A stretch of 64,000 nt of DNA from Taibaiella koreensis (GTDB taxonomy: Bacteria > Bacteroidota > Bacteroidia > Chitinophagales > Chitinophagaceae): positions 119,407 through 183,406 of the forward strand of contig NZ_QVNU01000009.1 of the NCBI RefSeq assembly GCF_003545715.1, in the 5' to 3' direction. Below the pieces are notes generated by a model, which saw nothing but the letters and a program-made list of their open reading frames with translations, did not search any database and had not been told where the DNA came from. Every line of letters begins with the position of its first letter. Position 1 is the stretch's first letter. The position numbers and the translations under genes were made by a program. Below are positions 1 through 9,411 of this stretch, in pieces.

Positions 1-804
1 ATCGATGTACGCAACGACCAGGTTAATCCACGCACAGGCGCTGCCTTTGCTGCTGGTGATGTGATCCCGGTGTGGAGCTATCAGATAGAGACCGGTAAAT
101 GGGCCTTTGAAAAAAACGGGACCATTGTGAGCAATGGTGGAAAGCTGGAAGTAGATTTCACCACCACACATCTGACCTATTATAACCTGGCGTTTCTGGA
201 TAATGTATGTCTTGAAGCCAGGGCCACTATCGTTACAGGTTTGCCTTCGGCCGAAAGCTTCCTGGTAGATATTTTCCCCGAGGGAGAGACGGCTATTCCT
301 GCTATTGCCGGTGCGATCATGCAGGTAGAAAATAATGGCGTGGCTGCTTTCGAGAATGTGCCACAAGGCAATGTGACCATGAAGGTGTACCGCAACACAG
401 CAAACAATAGCCAGACAGATTGGAAAGTAAGGGAGGCAACGCCTCTGGCGGTCTATACAGGCGCACTCTGCGGCAATCAGCCCACGATTACGCTCAATAT
501 GCCTTCGCTCACGTCGATCCTGTTTGATATTGAAGGGCGCTGCCCCAGCAATTCGGCCAATCCTTATGTGCGTCCATCGGTCGACGTATGGTACCGTATA
601 AAAAACATTGGCGAGTATCAGCTGCTGGGCCATGTGAACCAGGGCAAGTTCCAGACCACCAATATCAATTTTCAATCAACCTACGACTTCAAGGTAATAT
701 GGGGTGGCAGCAGGGTATACCTGAGGACGAAATACGTGGACAGTACTTCCTATACCCGTACCATTACCGTACCGGAGAACGAACAGCAACATTTCTGTAA
801 CTAG
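1..804 (+). CDS. Partial surface protein, function unknown (5' end outside window)
   Basis: The reading frame is open from base 1, so this is the last 267 codons of a longer gene whose start lies before the window. The visible protein is rich in Thr, Val, Asn and aromatic residues and looks like a chain of beta-sandwich modules: a stretch around LPSAESFLVDIFPEG followed by VPQGNVTMKVYRN resembles carboxypeptidase-regulatory-like folds common in Bacteroidota surface proteins. It ends in QQHFCN without a T9SS sorting domain. It lies 113 bp upstream of the polysaccharide export gene on the same strand, but nothing links it to that pathway. The coding call is firm; the function is not recognised. 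Confidence 0.75.
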   Translation: MDVRNDQVNPRTGAAFAAGDVIPVWSYQIETGKWAFEKNGTIVSNGGKLEVDFTTTHLTYYNLAFLDNVCLEARATIVTGLPSAESFLVDIFPEGETAIPAIAGAIMQVENNGVAAFENVPQGNVTMKVYRNTANNSQTDWKVREATPLAVYTGALCGNQPTITLNMPSLTSILFDIEGRCPSNSANPYVRPSVDVWYRIKNIGEYQLLGHVNQGKFQTTNINFQSTYDFKVIWGGSRVYLRTKYVDSTSYTRTITVPENEQQHFCN

Positions 805-917
805 AATAAAATTAATGTGGGTTCAGGTCTATCAGGGCAAAAAATCTGAAGAACATCCATAACGGGGGTATTATTCAGGGGGACCTGTTCCCGCATTACC
901 TAAACAAGGACTAAAGC

Positions 918-1793
918 GTGAAGAACCCAATCCAGTTTATTCAAAAGCTAAAACGAAGCGTAACCGCAAAGCACAACGTCCCGCAGTCAATATCGCTTTT
1001 CAGCATCGTCGCGTTATGCCTCTTGCTCAGTTCCTGTGCCAGCTACAGGAACATTCCTTATTTTAAGGACCTGCCCGATAGCAGCTATGTATACCGTAAT
1101 GGCGTACAGGTGGCTGTGGCCGCTTACGAAGACGTTAAGATATTGCCCAACGATATTCTCAACATTACGATACAAACGGTAGACCCCGATATGAACAATA
1201 TTATGGGAAGCGCCGATGTGAGTACTGCCAACCCTGCCATCAATCCGGCGTTGAGCCGTATGGAAAAGAACCGGGAGGCCATGCCCGGCTACCTGGTCAG
1301 CAGCGACGGTACTATCGAGCTGCCGATCGCCGGTAAGATCAAAGTAGCGGGCCTCAGTACGGCCGAGGCTAAGGAAGCCATCAGGCAGAAGGCCCTGACC
1401 TATTACAAAGAACCCATTGTCAATGTGCGTATCGTCAACTTCAAAGTAACTGTGCTGGGCGAGGTAACTGCTCCGGGATCTTACCTGATCAATGGTGAAA
1501 AGGCAACTGTGCTGGACGCCCTGGGTCAGGCCGGGGACATGAGCATTTTCGGTAAACGTACCAATGTGATCCTGGCGCGCCAGGAAAACGGCAGGCAAAA
1601 AATGGTCCGGTTCAACATGAATTCGACCGACATATTCCAATCGCCTTATTTCTATTTGCGCCAGGGCGACGTATTGTATGTGCAGCCGGGAAAAGGCAAG
1701 GCGGCGGCCAACGATGCTGCTATGCTGAGGACTTATACCATCATCACTTCGGCCTTGTCGCTGCTGGTGATCGTACTGACACGAACGAAATAA
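918..1793 (+). CDS. Wza-like polysaccharide export lipoprotein
   Basis: An outer-membrane auxiliary protein of the Wza type, which forms the exit channel for capsule or exopolysaccharide. The gene starts with GTG. The 291-residue product has a hydrophobic signal ending in a lipobox (LLLSSC, Cys near residue 40), so it should be a lipoprotein. A Poly_export-like region follows (about residues 75-165, with ILPNDILNITI and SDGTIELPIAGKIKVAGLS), then an SLBB-like region (FKVTVLGEVTAPGSYLI). A C-terminal hydrophobic segment (ITSALSLLVIVL) probably crosses the membrane. It is the first gene of the locus, 30 bp before the Wzc-like kinase, which is the usual partner pairing. Family assignment is confident; the sugar exported is unknown. 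Confidence 0.9.
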   Translation: MKNPIQFIQKLKRSVTAKHNVPQSISLFSIVALCLLLSSCASYRNIPYFKDLPDSSYVYRNGVQVAVAAYEDVKILPNDILNITIQTVDPDMNNIMGSADVSTANPAINPALSRMEKNREAMPGYLVSSDGTIELPIAGKIKVAGLSTAEAKEAIRQKALTYYKEPIVNVRIVNFKVTVLGEVTAPGSYLINGEKATVLDALGQAGDMSIFGKRTNVILARQENGRQKMVRFNMNSTDIFQSPYFYLRQGDVLYVQPGKGKAAANDAAMLRTYTIITSALSLLVIVLTRTK

Positions 1794-1823
1794 TTTCATC
1801 AAAGAGCGTTTATTTGAGCATAC

Positions 1824-4238
1824 ATGCAACAAAACACGATACCCAATTCCGAATGGGATAATGTGACGGAGGAAAAAGGAGTTGATATCAGGAAGATCAT
1901 GAGCAAGGCCCTCAGTCTTTGGCCCTGGATGCTGATCTGTGCCATTATTACAGGAACCGGTGCACTAGTTTATTTATATTTCACGACGCCGGTATATAAG
2001 GTCAATGCCAAAATACTGATCAAGGACGACGACAAAAAGAGTGGTGGCAGTATGGGCGATCTCTCCATGCTGAAGAGTATAGGCCTGTTGAGTGGGGCAA
2101 GCAATGTGGACAATGAGCTCGAGATCATTAAGAGCTATACTCTAATGAGCAAAGTGGTGAGCGATCTGCAGCTGAACGTAATGTACCGGACGAGTAAGGC
2201 ATTGAAGTCGGTAGAGCTTTATGGTAAGCATGCCCCCTTTTCCTTTCGTTTCCTTTCTTTTAACCAGGGGCTTCTTGGTAAGGAATACCAGGTTTATTCT
2301 GTTTCGATCTCCAAGGATGGTTTTGTCGAAACTAAAGACGGAGACGGGGTCTATAAGGCTAAATGGGGAGACACACTACTTTTGCCGGCCGGTATTGCTA
2401 TCGCTGAAAAAAATCCCTACTATTCAGGGGAATGGAAGAAAACGTACGAAGTATTGGTAGCCGATCCTGCAAAGACGACGCGAACCTATATGAAAGCCCT
2501 TGAGGCGGGCATTCCAAACAAACAGGTCAGCACTATAAACCTTAGTCTGGCCAACTCTATTCCGGAGAAAGGCGAGGCGATTATCAATATGCTGATCCGG
2601 GAATACATGCAGGCCAATGTGGATGATAACAATCGCATCGCGGATAGCACAATGACCTTTATCGATGCCCGTCTGGTAGTAGTGGGCGACCAGCTTACCG
2701 ATATTGAAAAGCAAATACAAAGCTTCAAGCAGCAAAATGAGCTGGCCGATCTGAGCGAGCAGGCCAAAGTGCTGATCTCCAATACCGGCGATTATACCAA
2801 ACAGGTAGCCGAACAGGAGGTACAGCTCAATGTGATCGAATCGCTGGAAAAGTACATACAGGAAAATAGTAGTAATACCCGGGTGGTGCCGGCTTCTCTG
2901 GCAGTACAGGATCCTACGCTGGGCGCGCTTATGACCCAGTACAATGCCTTGCTGATGCAGCGATCGCGCCTGCTGCTGTCCTCCACCGAAAGCAACCCGA
3001 TGGTACAGAACATCGACGGGCAACTGCAGGATCTGCGTACCGACATGCTTCATGGTATAACCTCGGTAAAACGTAGCGCAGAGGTGGCTTTGCGCTCCCT
3101 GCGCAGCAATGCCGGACAATTGGAAAGCCAGATCCGCCAGGTGCCGGCCAAGGAGCGGGTATTTCTCGATTATAGCCGGCAGCAATCCATACGCCAGGAG
3201 CTTTACCTCTTCCTGCTGCAAAAGCGTGAAGAAACGGCTATTTCTCGGTCTTCCACCATTGCCAATTCCCGTATCATCGATGCGGCGAAGGCCGAGGATT
3301 ATCCCTTTAGCCCAAAGAAAAAAATAATCTTTGCAGTGGCTGTTTTACTTGGCATATCATTGCCCTTTGGCTATGCTTATACCAGGGATCTGCTCAATAC
3401 CAAATTGTCTGGTAAAAGCGATATTGAGTCCAATACCAATATCCCGATCATTGGCGAAATAGGGCATAATGAAGAGAATACCTTTATGCTGGTGACGCAT
3501 AAATCGCGTTCCGTGATCTCCGAGCAATTCCGTGCCTTGCGCACCAACCTCCAGTTCCTGCTTACCAATAAAGACGATAAAGTGATCCTGGTGACCTCCA
3601 GTATGAGTGGCGAGGGTAAATCTTTCATCTCGACCAACCTTGCGGCGGTGTTGGCCATGGCGGATAAAAAGGTAGTGCTGCTGGAACTGGACTTGCGTAA
3701 GCCCAAGATTACCGCATCGCTGGGATTGGGTAGTCGTAAGGGTTTCAGCCAGTATGCTATCGGTTTGGCCACTATGGAAGAGATCGTTCAGCCATCGGGT
3801 GTGCACGAAAACCTGTACCTGGTATCCTCGGGCCCCATACCGCCCAATCCTACGGAGCTGCTGTTGCACGAGCGTACCGGACAGCTGTTTGAAAAGCTGA
3901 AGGCTGAGTTTGATTATGTAATCGTCGATACCACACCCAACCTGGTTACCGATGCGCAATTGCTGAGCAGCTATGCGCAGGCCACCTTATACATCGTGCG
4001 GGTAGATGTAACCCGTAAGGAGCAGCTCAAGCTGCCCAATGCTTTGTATCGTGAGCACAAAATGCCGAGTCTGAGCCTTGTGGTCAACGATATTCGTCAA
4101 AAGAAATATGGTGGCGGCTACTATGGTTATGGTTACGGCTATGGCTATGGTTACGGCTATGGTTACGGCGCCTACGCCGAGGATGAGAAGACCAAAAAGA
4201 AAAGCTGGGTAAGGGATCTGCTGGGTAGCAAATCCTGA
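1824..4238 (+). CDS. Wzc-like chain-length determinant / tyrosine autokinase
   Basis: An inner-membrane polysaccharide co-polymerase fused to a bacterial tyrosine kinase (804 residues), which sets chain length and drives assembly with the Wza-like channel. Order: cytoplasmic start, first membrane segment (about residues 33-53), Wzz region, long periplasmic coiled coil (about 255-460), second membrane segment (about 500-520), then the BY-kinase. The kinase shows Walker A (SSMSGEGKS, about 590), Walker A' (LLELDLRKP, about 620) and Walker B (YVIVDTTPN, about 700). The tail (about 762-785) is a run of alternating Tyr-Gly before a charged end, KTKKKSW. Tyrosine clusters at this position are the autophosphorylation sites in known BY-kinases. 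The run is coded by near-repeats of 6 bp units, so its length could change without loss of frame. Confidence 0.92.
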   Translation: MQQNTIPNSEWDNVTEEKGVDIRKIMSKALSLWPWMLICAIITGTGALVYLYFTTPVYKVNAKILIKDDDKKSGGSMGDLSMLKSIGLLSGASNVDNELEIIKSYTLMSKVVSDLQLNVMYRTSKALKSVELYGKHAPFSFRFLSFNQGLLGKEYQVYSVSISKDGFVETKDGDGVYKAKWGDTLLLPAGIAIAEKNPYYSGEWKKTYEVLVADPAKTTRTYMKALEAGIPNKQVSTINLSLANSIPEKGEAIINMLIREYMQANVDDNNRIADSTMTFIDARLVVVGDQLTDIEKQIQSFKQQNELADLSEQAKVLISNTGDYTKQVAEQEVQLNVIESLEKYIQENSSNTRVVPASLAVQDPTLGALMTQYNALLMQRSRLLLSSTESNPMVQNIDGQLQDLRTDMLHGITSVKRSAEVALRSLRSNAGQLESQIRQVPAKERVFLDYSRQQSIRQELYLFLLQKREETAISRSSTIANSRIIDAAKAEDYPFSPKKKIIFAVAVLLGISLPFGYAYTRDLLNTKLSGKSDIESNTNIPIIGEIGHNEENTFMLVTHKSRSVISEQFRALRTNLQFLLTNKDDKVILVTSSMSGEGKSFISTNLAAVLAMADKKVVLLELDLRKPKITASLGLGSRKGFSQYAIGLATMEEIVQPSGVHENLYLVSSGPIPPNPTELLLHERTGQLFEKLKAEFDYVIVDTTPNLVTDAQLLSSYAQATLYIVRVDVTRKEQLKLPNALYREHKMPSLSLVVNDIRQKKYGGGYYGYGYGYGYGYGYGYGAYAEDEKTKKKSWVRDLLGSKS

Positions 4239-4296
4239 TCGGTGTTACTAAGGGACTACTGCAATTGTTATCGAAGCATTATCAAGCATTATCATT

Positions 4297-5616
4297 ATGG
4301 CAAGCGGGCGGCGTTTATTATTCAGGAATATTTTTTCGGTAGGAATCATTCAGATCGCAAACTATTTTTTTCCGCTGATTACTATTCCTATTGTGTCCAG
4401 GATCATTGGACCGGATAAATTCGGCACGATCAATTTTTCCGCGTCCTTCATTGCTTATTTTACCTTGCTGATCGGATTCGGATTTGATATTACGGCGACA
4501 CGAAAAGTGGCTGTGGATCCGGGGAACGAACAAAACCGGAACCGGGTTTTCAGCTCTGTCTTTATATCGCAGATTATTTTGCTGACGATCTCTGTCGTGT
4601 TGTTTTCGATATGCCTGTTAAACATCCCTCAGCTAAAAGCAGAAAAGCAGGTTGCGATTTTTACATTCATTACTTGTTTGGCTACGGTGCTGACGCAAAA
4701 TTGGCTATTCCAGGCTATGCAGGACCTGCATAAGATTGCCATACTTTCTTTGATCGGAAAAGTATTGTTTACGGCAGTTATTTTGCTAACGATACACAGC
4801 CGGGAGGATTATTACTGGCAGCCGCTGGCCTTAAGCGTTTCGCAAGTAGTTGTTGCACTTTGTTCTTTTATATGGTCAGTGAAGAAGTACAAGCTAAAGC
4901 TCCTTAAGACAAGCGTGCGCGATTGCCTGAGTTTATTGTGGCAGGAAAAAGTATTCTTTCTTTCTCTGTGTGTCATCAGCATTTATACCAATACCAATAT
5001 CGTTGTGCTCGGTGTGCTGCATAATAGCGAGAATGTCGGGTTTTACACTGCGGGGCAAAAGCTGATCCTGATTATGCAGATGGTAATCACGGTGCCGCTG
5101 ACACAGGCAATATATCCCTACATAGGAAAGGCATTCGGGGACGATTACAACAAAGGTATCGATATGGTACAACGTATGCTTCCCGCCGTTTTCGGGTTTA
5201 CATTCCTGGCCGGCCTTGTCATCTTTTTCGGAGCACCCTTATTCATATCTTTTTTTTATGGTAGTGCTTTTCAGCCTGCGGTTACGGTTTGCCGTATACT
5301 GGCATTCGTTCCCATGATCATTGCCCTGGGAACGGTTATGGGTATCCATGTGATGCTTAACCTGAAAATGGATAAAGTATTTCTGAAGGTTACCTGTATC
5401 GGCGCTATTACCGGAGTTGTATTGAATCTCTTATTGGTAAACTTATTGGGGTATATCGGAGCCGCGATCACCTGGACAGTTACGGAGTTTCTCAATTTAT
5501 GCATGCTTACCTTCTTATTGAGGAAACACGGGATACAAATATTCAACCGGGAATATTTTAAACTAAAACAGTGTATCGCCTATTTTTTAAAGCCCAGATC
5601 AAAACAGATCGGCTAA
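4297..5616 (+). CDS. Wzx-type polysaccharide flippase (MOP superfamily)
   Basis: A multi-pass membrane protein of 439 residues, about 12 to 14 hydrophobic segments, of the RfbX/oligosaccharide flippase type. It should move lipid-linked repeat units across the inner membrane. The N-terminal region (NYFFPLITIPIVSRIIGPD) is the usual opening of the family, and family-like helices with GFDITATRKVA follow. It lies 58 bp after the kinase gene and 14 bp before an acyltransferase gene. Its base composition is clearly more AT-rich than the export genes before it and the glycosyltransferases after 8.1 kb, as is common for Wzx and Wzy genes. Substrate specificity cannot be read from the sequence. Confidence 0.9.
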   Translation: MASGRRLLFRNIFSVGIIQIANYFFPLITIPIVSRIIGPDKFGTINFSASFIAYFTLLIGFGFDITATRKVAVDPGNEQNRNRVFSSVFISQIILLTISVVLFSICLLNIPQLKAEKQVAIFTFITCLATVLTQNWLFQAMQDLHKIAILSLIGKVLFTAVILLTIHSREDYYWQPLALSVSQVVVALCSFIWSVKKYKLKLLKTSVRDCLSLLWQEKVFFLSLCVISIYTNTNIVVLGVLHNSENVGFYTAGQKLILIMQMVITVPLTQAIYPYIGKAFGDDYNKGIDMVQRMLPAVFGFTFLAGLVIFFGAPLFISFFYGSAFQPAVTVCRILAFVPMIIALGTVMGIHVMLNLKMDKVFLKVTCIGAITGVVLNLLLVNLLGYIGAAITWTVTEFLNLCMLTFLLRKHGIQIFNREYFKLKQCIAYFLKPRSKQIG

Positions 5617-5630
5617 ACTATCAGTTGTAA

Positions 5631-6161
5631 ATGGGACTAGCAGGCAAAATAGCAACGGCGGTTGGCTTATCGGAACCGGTAAGAGCATCTTTATATCCAA
5701 TAAGAACGATGAAGTTGCGGGGAATGTATTACAAGCTCAGGCTACGGAAATGCGGCTGGGGAACGGTCATCGACAAATATGTCAATCTGAAAGGACAAAG
5801 AAATCTTGAGATTGGGGAAAGCTGTGTGATCAATTCTTTTGTGCACATCTGGGCCGGCCCGGCCGGGTTAAAAATAGGGAACAGGGTAATGATCGCTTCG
5901 CATGTTGCTATCACGACACTGACACACGACTATGAAGATGAGTCCATGCGGTTTGCGCCTCCGGTAGATAAAGGAATTGAAATTGGCGATGATGTATGGA
6001 TTGGGGCACATGCTATTATCATGCCCGGTATTCACATTGGTAAAGGCGCCGTGATTGGTGCTGGCGCCGTAGTAACGAAAGACGTGCCGGCACATTCCAT
6101 TGTGGCTGGTGTGCCCGCAAGATTAATGAAGCATGTTAAAGAAGATGTCATTCAGCGATGA
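5631..6161 (+). CDS. Hexapeptide-repeat acyltransferase (WcaF/maltose O-acetyltransferase-like)
   Basis: A 176-residue left-handed beta-helix transferase that probably O-acetylates a sugar of the repeat unit using acetyl-CoA. Hexapeptide turns run from about residue 60 to the end: [35 protein letters not shown] and [26 protein letters not shown]. The histidine in LTHDYE is placed like the catalytic His of this family. Its stop codon overlaps the start of the next gene (ATGA), indicating coupled translation with the polymerase. The acceptor sugar is unknown. The phrase VAGVPARL near the end is the normal family ending, so the protein is complete. Confidence 0.87.
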   Translation: MGLAGKIATAVGLSEPVRASLYPIRTMKLRGMYYKLRLRKCGWGTVIDKYVNLKGQRNLEIGESCVINSFVHIWAGPAGLKIGNRVMIASHVAITTLTHDYEDESMRFAPPVDKGIEIGDDVWIGAHAIIMPGIHIGKGAVIGAGAVVTKDVPAHSIVAGVPARLMKHVKEDVIQR

Positions 6162-7420
6162 ATATAGCACGTAAAAAGGTGGACTGGTATAGCGTTCGGA
6201 TCGTTATTGCCTTTTTTCTGGGTATACTCTTTGTATATGCCCATGGCATCGACTTTGACGCTGAAGCAGTGGAAAGGAAATTGATTACACTTGATAAGGA
6301 ACCGTCAAAAGCTTCTTTCCTTATCATAACCACGATCGTTCTTTTTATTCTTTATAGTAAAAAAACGAAGATTGATTTCGGCATTGCTCATAATTATAAG
6401 CTGTGGGGGCTTTTCTTTTTGGTCGTGCTGGCACTGGCTTTTTTAAGAGGTAATATTGAAGGAGATATTACGAATTTCGGAACCATTCTTTTTAGTTACC
6501 TCATGCTTTTCGCTTTGCTGAGGCATACGTACCGGATCAGGTTCTCTGTGCTCGAAGACTGCTTCATCCTCTTATCCGTTGTCTTATTAATGATATGCGT
6601 TGTTTTCCACGTATTGCAAGGGCATAGAATACTCTTTTTCCCTGATAGATCTGTTGGGAATTTTGAGCGACTAGGCGGCATGTTTTATTATGCCCATACC
6701 GGGGCGATTGCCGGAATAACATTATTGTTTTCCCTGATTAAATATAGAAAGGAGAAGAAGCTGAAATATGCATTGGCCGGCGTATTTTCATTATTGGTAT
6801 TACTCGCAACAGATACGAGAAGCGCCTGGTTTGCGACCTTGTTTTCTGTCTTTTTTATTTTTCTGAAGAATATTAAATTCTACAAACTGTTCTTGTTGCT
6901 TATCGGTATTTATTTCCTGGCGATGTTTGTTCCTGCCTGGCTTGGCATAACAAGCTCTTTGGGTGCAGCGGAAGACGACACGAACTTCAGAACGCAGATA
7001 TGGCTTTTCACTTTGGGAATTGCAGCGCAGAATTTATTGACAGGATATGGTAGTGCGGAACCGCTCAAAAATAACAATTTTGCACTGCACAATAATTTAA
7101 ATGATCCGCATAATTCCATTATCAGCCTGCTGTTGCAGAGTGGCCTGATCGTCGTTATTCTTTACTTTTTCATCTTCGCAAAGAACAGCATTGCCTGCAA
7201 TAAGCGTTTTAATAAAGACTATCGGTTCCTGTATTTTTTCTGGTTTTTCTTTCCTTTTTTCTGGGGTGGTATTTTCAATCATTTATCCAATTTCCTCAGC
7301 ATGTATATGATGTTCTCGCTATATGCTTTCAGCCTTAATCCCAATAGTGTGCATGCAGGCAACATGATTCAGTCACCAGAAAAGATGAAGGCCAAAAACC
7401 GGGAAGTATATGCGTCTTAG
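6158..7420 (+). CDS. Wzy-like O-antigen/capsule polymerase (O-antigen ligase family)
   Basis: An integral membrane protein (420 residues, roughly 10 to 12 hydrophobic helices) with the layout of Wzy/WaaL proteins. The large loop before the last helices contains [15 protein letters not shown] and then [18 protein letters not shown]. The R..IW..L and DPHN(S) pattern is the conserved core of the Wzy_C family. The likely role is polymerisation of flipped repeat units in the periplasm. Polymerase and ligase cannot be told apart by sequence, but the place between flippase and transferases favours polymerase. It overlaps the gene before by 4 bp and the gene after by 11 bp. It is the most AT-rich gene in the locus, with runs of T from 7230 to 7270. 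Confidence 0.85.
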   Translation: MNIARKKVDWYSVRIVIAFFLGILFVYAHGIDFDAEAVERKLITLDKEPSKASFLIITTIVLFILYSKKTKIDFGIAHNYKLWGLFFLVVLALAFLRGNIEGDITNFGTILFSYLMLFALLRHTYRIRFSVLEDCFILLSVVLLMICVVFHVLQGHRILFFPDRSVGNFERLGGMFYYAHTGAIAGITLLFSLIKYRKEKKLKYALAGVFSLLVLLATDTRSAWFATLFSVFFIFLKNIKFYKLFLLLIGIYFLAMFVPAWLGITSSLGAAEDDTNFRTQIWLFTLGIAAQNLLTGYGSAEPLKNNNFALHNNLNDPHNSIISLLLQSGLIVVILYFFIFAKNSIACNKRFNKDYRFLYFFWFFFPFFWGGIFNHLSNFLSMYMMFSLYAFSLNPNSVHAGNMIQSPEKMKAKNREVYAS

Positions 7421-8057
7421 AAGTTTTTTTTTTAATGAATGTAAAGGATCGTTCTACACGATGAGCTGCGCTTTGTTTTCATTGGGCTTCTACAGGATTT
7501 TCCGGCAACGGAATATTATTGCCAAGCAGCGGACCCGGATCAAAGGTATAAGCAATATAACCACCGGAGGCCTGCTGAGCATTGGTCTGACCGATACGGG
7601 CTTTGCTCACTCACGGGACCTTACGTTCCTGAATATCCGGGGCCAGCTGGCAATCAACGGCAGATACAGCTTTGGTTCCGGTTGCAGGATTGATATCGGT
7701 CCCAATGGAAGCGTGCGGATTGGGAATGGTGGCTATACCAATGTCAATACCCGGTTTGTTATCAAGCATGAGTTGGTTATCGGAGAGGCTTGCGTGATTT
7801 CCTGGGATTGTCAGTTTCTGGATGATGATTATCACGAATTGACTTACCCCGATAAACGCGTTAAGGAATACAACGGCATTCAACTGGGAGACCATGTATG
7901 GGTAGGAAACGGTACAAAAATTTATAAAGGAACTATCATACCCGATGGCTGCATTGTTGCCGCAGACTCAGTGGTAAGGGGAGCATTTACGACAAAGAAT
8001 GCTTTGATCGCAGGCAATCCGGCAAGGGTAATAAAAGAGAATGTTAGCTGGCAATAA
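7410..8057 (+). CDS. Hexapeptide-repeat acyltransferase
   Basis: A 215-residue transferase of the left-handed beta-helix type, the second in this locus. Repeats are visible from about residue 65: NGRYSFGSGCRIDIGPNGSVRIGNGGYTN, then LGDHVWVGNGTKIYKGTIIPDGCIVAADSVVRG, and the end IAGNPARVIKEN. WDCQFLDDDYHE occupies the place of the HD-type catalytic loop of acetyltransferases. The first 11 bp overlap the end of the polymerase gene. Its role is probably to acetylate a sugar in the repeat unit; the acceptor is not known. The last codons overlap the earliest possible start of the next gene. Confidence 0.82.
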   Translation: MRLRSFFFNECKGSFYTMSCALFSLGFYRIFRQRNIIAKQRTRIKGISNITTGGLLSIGLTDTGFAHSRDLTFLNIRGQLAINGRYSFGSGCRIDIGPNGSVRIGNGGYTNVNTRFVIKHELVIGEACVISWDCQFLDDDYHELTYPDKRVKEYNGIQLGDHVWVGNGTKIYKGTIIPDGCIVAADSVVRGAFTTKNALIAGNPARVIKENVSWQ

Positions 8058-8067
8058 AGTGATAACA

Positions 8068-8841
8068 ATGGAAGAAACGATTAAAGTGTCAATCATCACC
8101 CCTTCCTACAACCAGGGGCAATTTATAGAGGCAACCATACAGTCGGTGCTCAACCAGAGCTATCGCAATATTCAATATATCGTGGTAGACGGCGGCTCTA
8201 CCGACAATACGATGGAGATCGTTGAGCGCTATCGCGACCGCATCGACATCGTGATCCATGAAAAGGACAAAGGGCAAAGCGATGCTATCAACAAGGGTTT
8301 TCGCCTGGCGACAGGTACGTTGGCAGGGTGGATCAACTCCGACGACCTGCTCAAGCCCACCTGTGTAGAAGAGATCGTGGCGCTTTACCGCCAGTATCCC
8401 GGAGAGGCTATTTTCTATGGCGCATTGCTCGAGATCATCGACGGGAGCGGCAAGGTAAAAGGCGTACGGAAAGAACTGATCGATAACCGGGAAACATTGC
8501 TCAGGCAGAACTATAACCTGGTGCAGCCGGGATCCTTTTACAATCTGGAAATAATGAAATCGGTGGGCTTTGTCAATGAAGCTATTCATTACAGTATGGA
8601 TCTTGATCTCTGGCTGCGCCTGTTGCAGCACGGCGGCATAAAGGCTTACCAGGAAAAGCCGCTGGCGTCCTTCCGCATATGGGAGGAAAGCAAGACGAGC
8701 ACCGGGAAGCGAAAGTTTGTGGCCGATATAGATGCCACCCTCGCACGGTATAAAGCGCCCCTTTGGTCGCCTAATCGGATGCGTCTGAAATGGTATGATC
8801 TGAAGATTGTAATGAAGTCGGTAATCAAAAGTAAAGCATAG
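8068..8841 (+). CDS. Family 2 glycosyltransferase (GT-A fold)
   Basis: An inverting glycosyltransferase that adds one sugar to the lipid-linked repeat unit on the cytoplasmic side. The GT2 opening VSIITPSYNQGQFIEATIQS is followed by VVDGGSTDNT and by the metal-binding acidic motif in GWINSDD (near residue 87). The SMDLDLWLRL segment matches the acceptor-side motif of the family. An upstream ATG at 8041 would add nine residues (MLAGNKVIT) and overlap the gene before by 17 bp. The start at 8068 is chosen because family members begin close to the first beta strand, but either is possible. Donor and acceptor are unknown. Confidence 0.9.
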   Translation: MEETIKVSIITPSYNQGQFIEATIQSVLNQSYRNIQYIVVDGGSTDNTMEIVERYRDRIDIVIHEKDKGQSDAINKGFRLATGTLAGWINSDDLLKPTCVEEIVALYRQYPGEAIFYGALLEIIDGSGKVKGVRKELIDNRETLLRQNYNLVQPGSFYNLEIMKSVGFVNEAIHYSMDLDLWLRLLQHGGIKAYQEKPLASFRIWEESKTSTGKRKFVADIDATLARYKAPLWSPNRMRLKWYDLKIVMKSVIKSKA

Positions 8842-8852
8842 TCATTCATTAT

Positions 8853-9410
8853 ATGAGCAGTTTACGACAGCTGATAGGAGCCGATCTGAAACGTTATCGC
8901 GGCCGTGCTTCGTTTAAAGACGGCGTGATCGCTTACCTGCGCGTGTCGGGATTCCGCTTTATGTTCTGGCATCGTATAGCGCACCGCTGTCGCAGCAATA
9001 AGGCGCTCTATTTGTTCCCCTGGCTGGTCCTGTCGCGGCTCAAATACAAATATGGTTATGATATCCCGGCTGAAACGCATATTGAGCCCGGATTCTATAT
9101 CGGTCATTTTGGAGGGATCGTTGTATCGCCCTTGGCGAAGATCGGCAGGAATTGCAATATCTCGCAGGGCGTAACGATCGGATTTAATCCGCGTGGGAAA
9201 AGACAAGGTTACCCTGTATTAGGCAACGAAGTATATATCGCACCGGGAGCTAAGATCATTGGGCGGGTGACCATAGGGAATAATGTGGCTATCGGTGCCA
9301 ACGCCGTCGTGCTCGACGATTTGCCGGACAATAGCGTAGCGGCCGGTAATCCCGCGAGAGTGGTATCTACTAACGGCGCAGCCGGTTATATCATTAATAA
9401 AGCTGACTAA
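8853..9410 (+). CDS. Serine acetyltransferase-like / WcaB-type acyltransferase
   Basis: A 185-residue protein with the helical start and hexapeptide end of the CysE/WcaB group. Motifs: HIEPGFYIGHFGGIVVSPLA (the GxGxxI-type turn with the catalytic His), NCNISQGVTIGFNPRGK, YIAPGAKIIGRVTIG and NVAIGANAVVLDDLPDNSVAAG. It is shorter than housekeeping CysE (about 260 residues) and has another N-terminus. Its place in a polysaccharide locus makes a sugar acetyltransferase more likely than cysteine synthesis. It lies 11 bp after the GT2 gene and 1 bp before the next transferase gene. It is the third hexapeptide transferase of the locus. Confidence 0.82.
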   Translation: MSSLRQLIGADLKRYRGRASFKDGVIAYLRVSGFRFMFWHRIAHRCRSNKALYLFPWLVLSRLKYKYGYDIPAETHIEPGFYIGHFGGIVVSPLAKIGRNCNISQGVTIGFNPRGKRQGYPVLGNEVYIAPGAKIIGRVTIGNNVAIGANAVVLDDLPDNSVAAGNPARVVSTNGAAGYIINKAD

Positions 9411-9411
9411 T

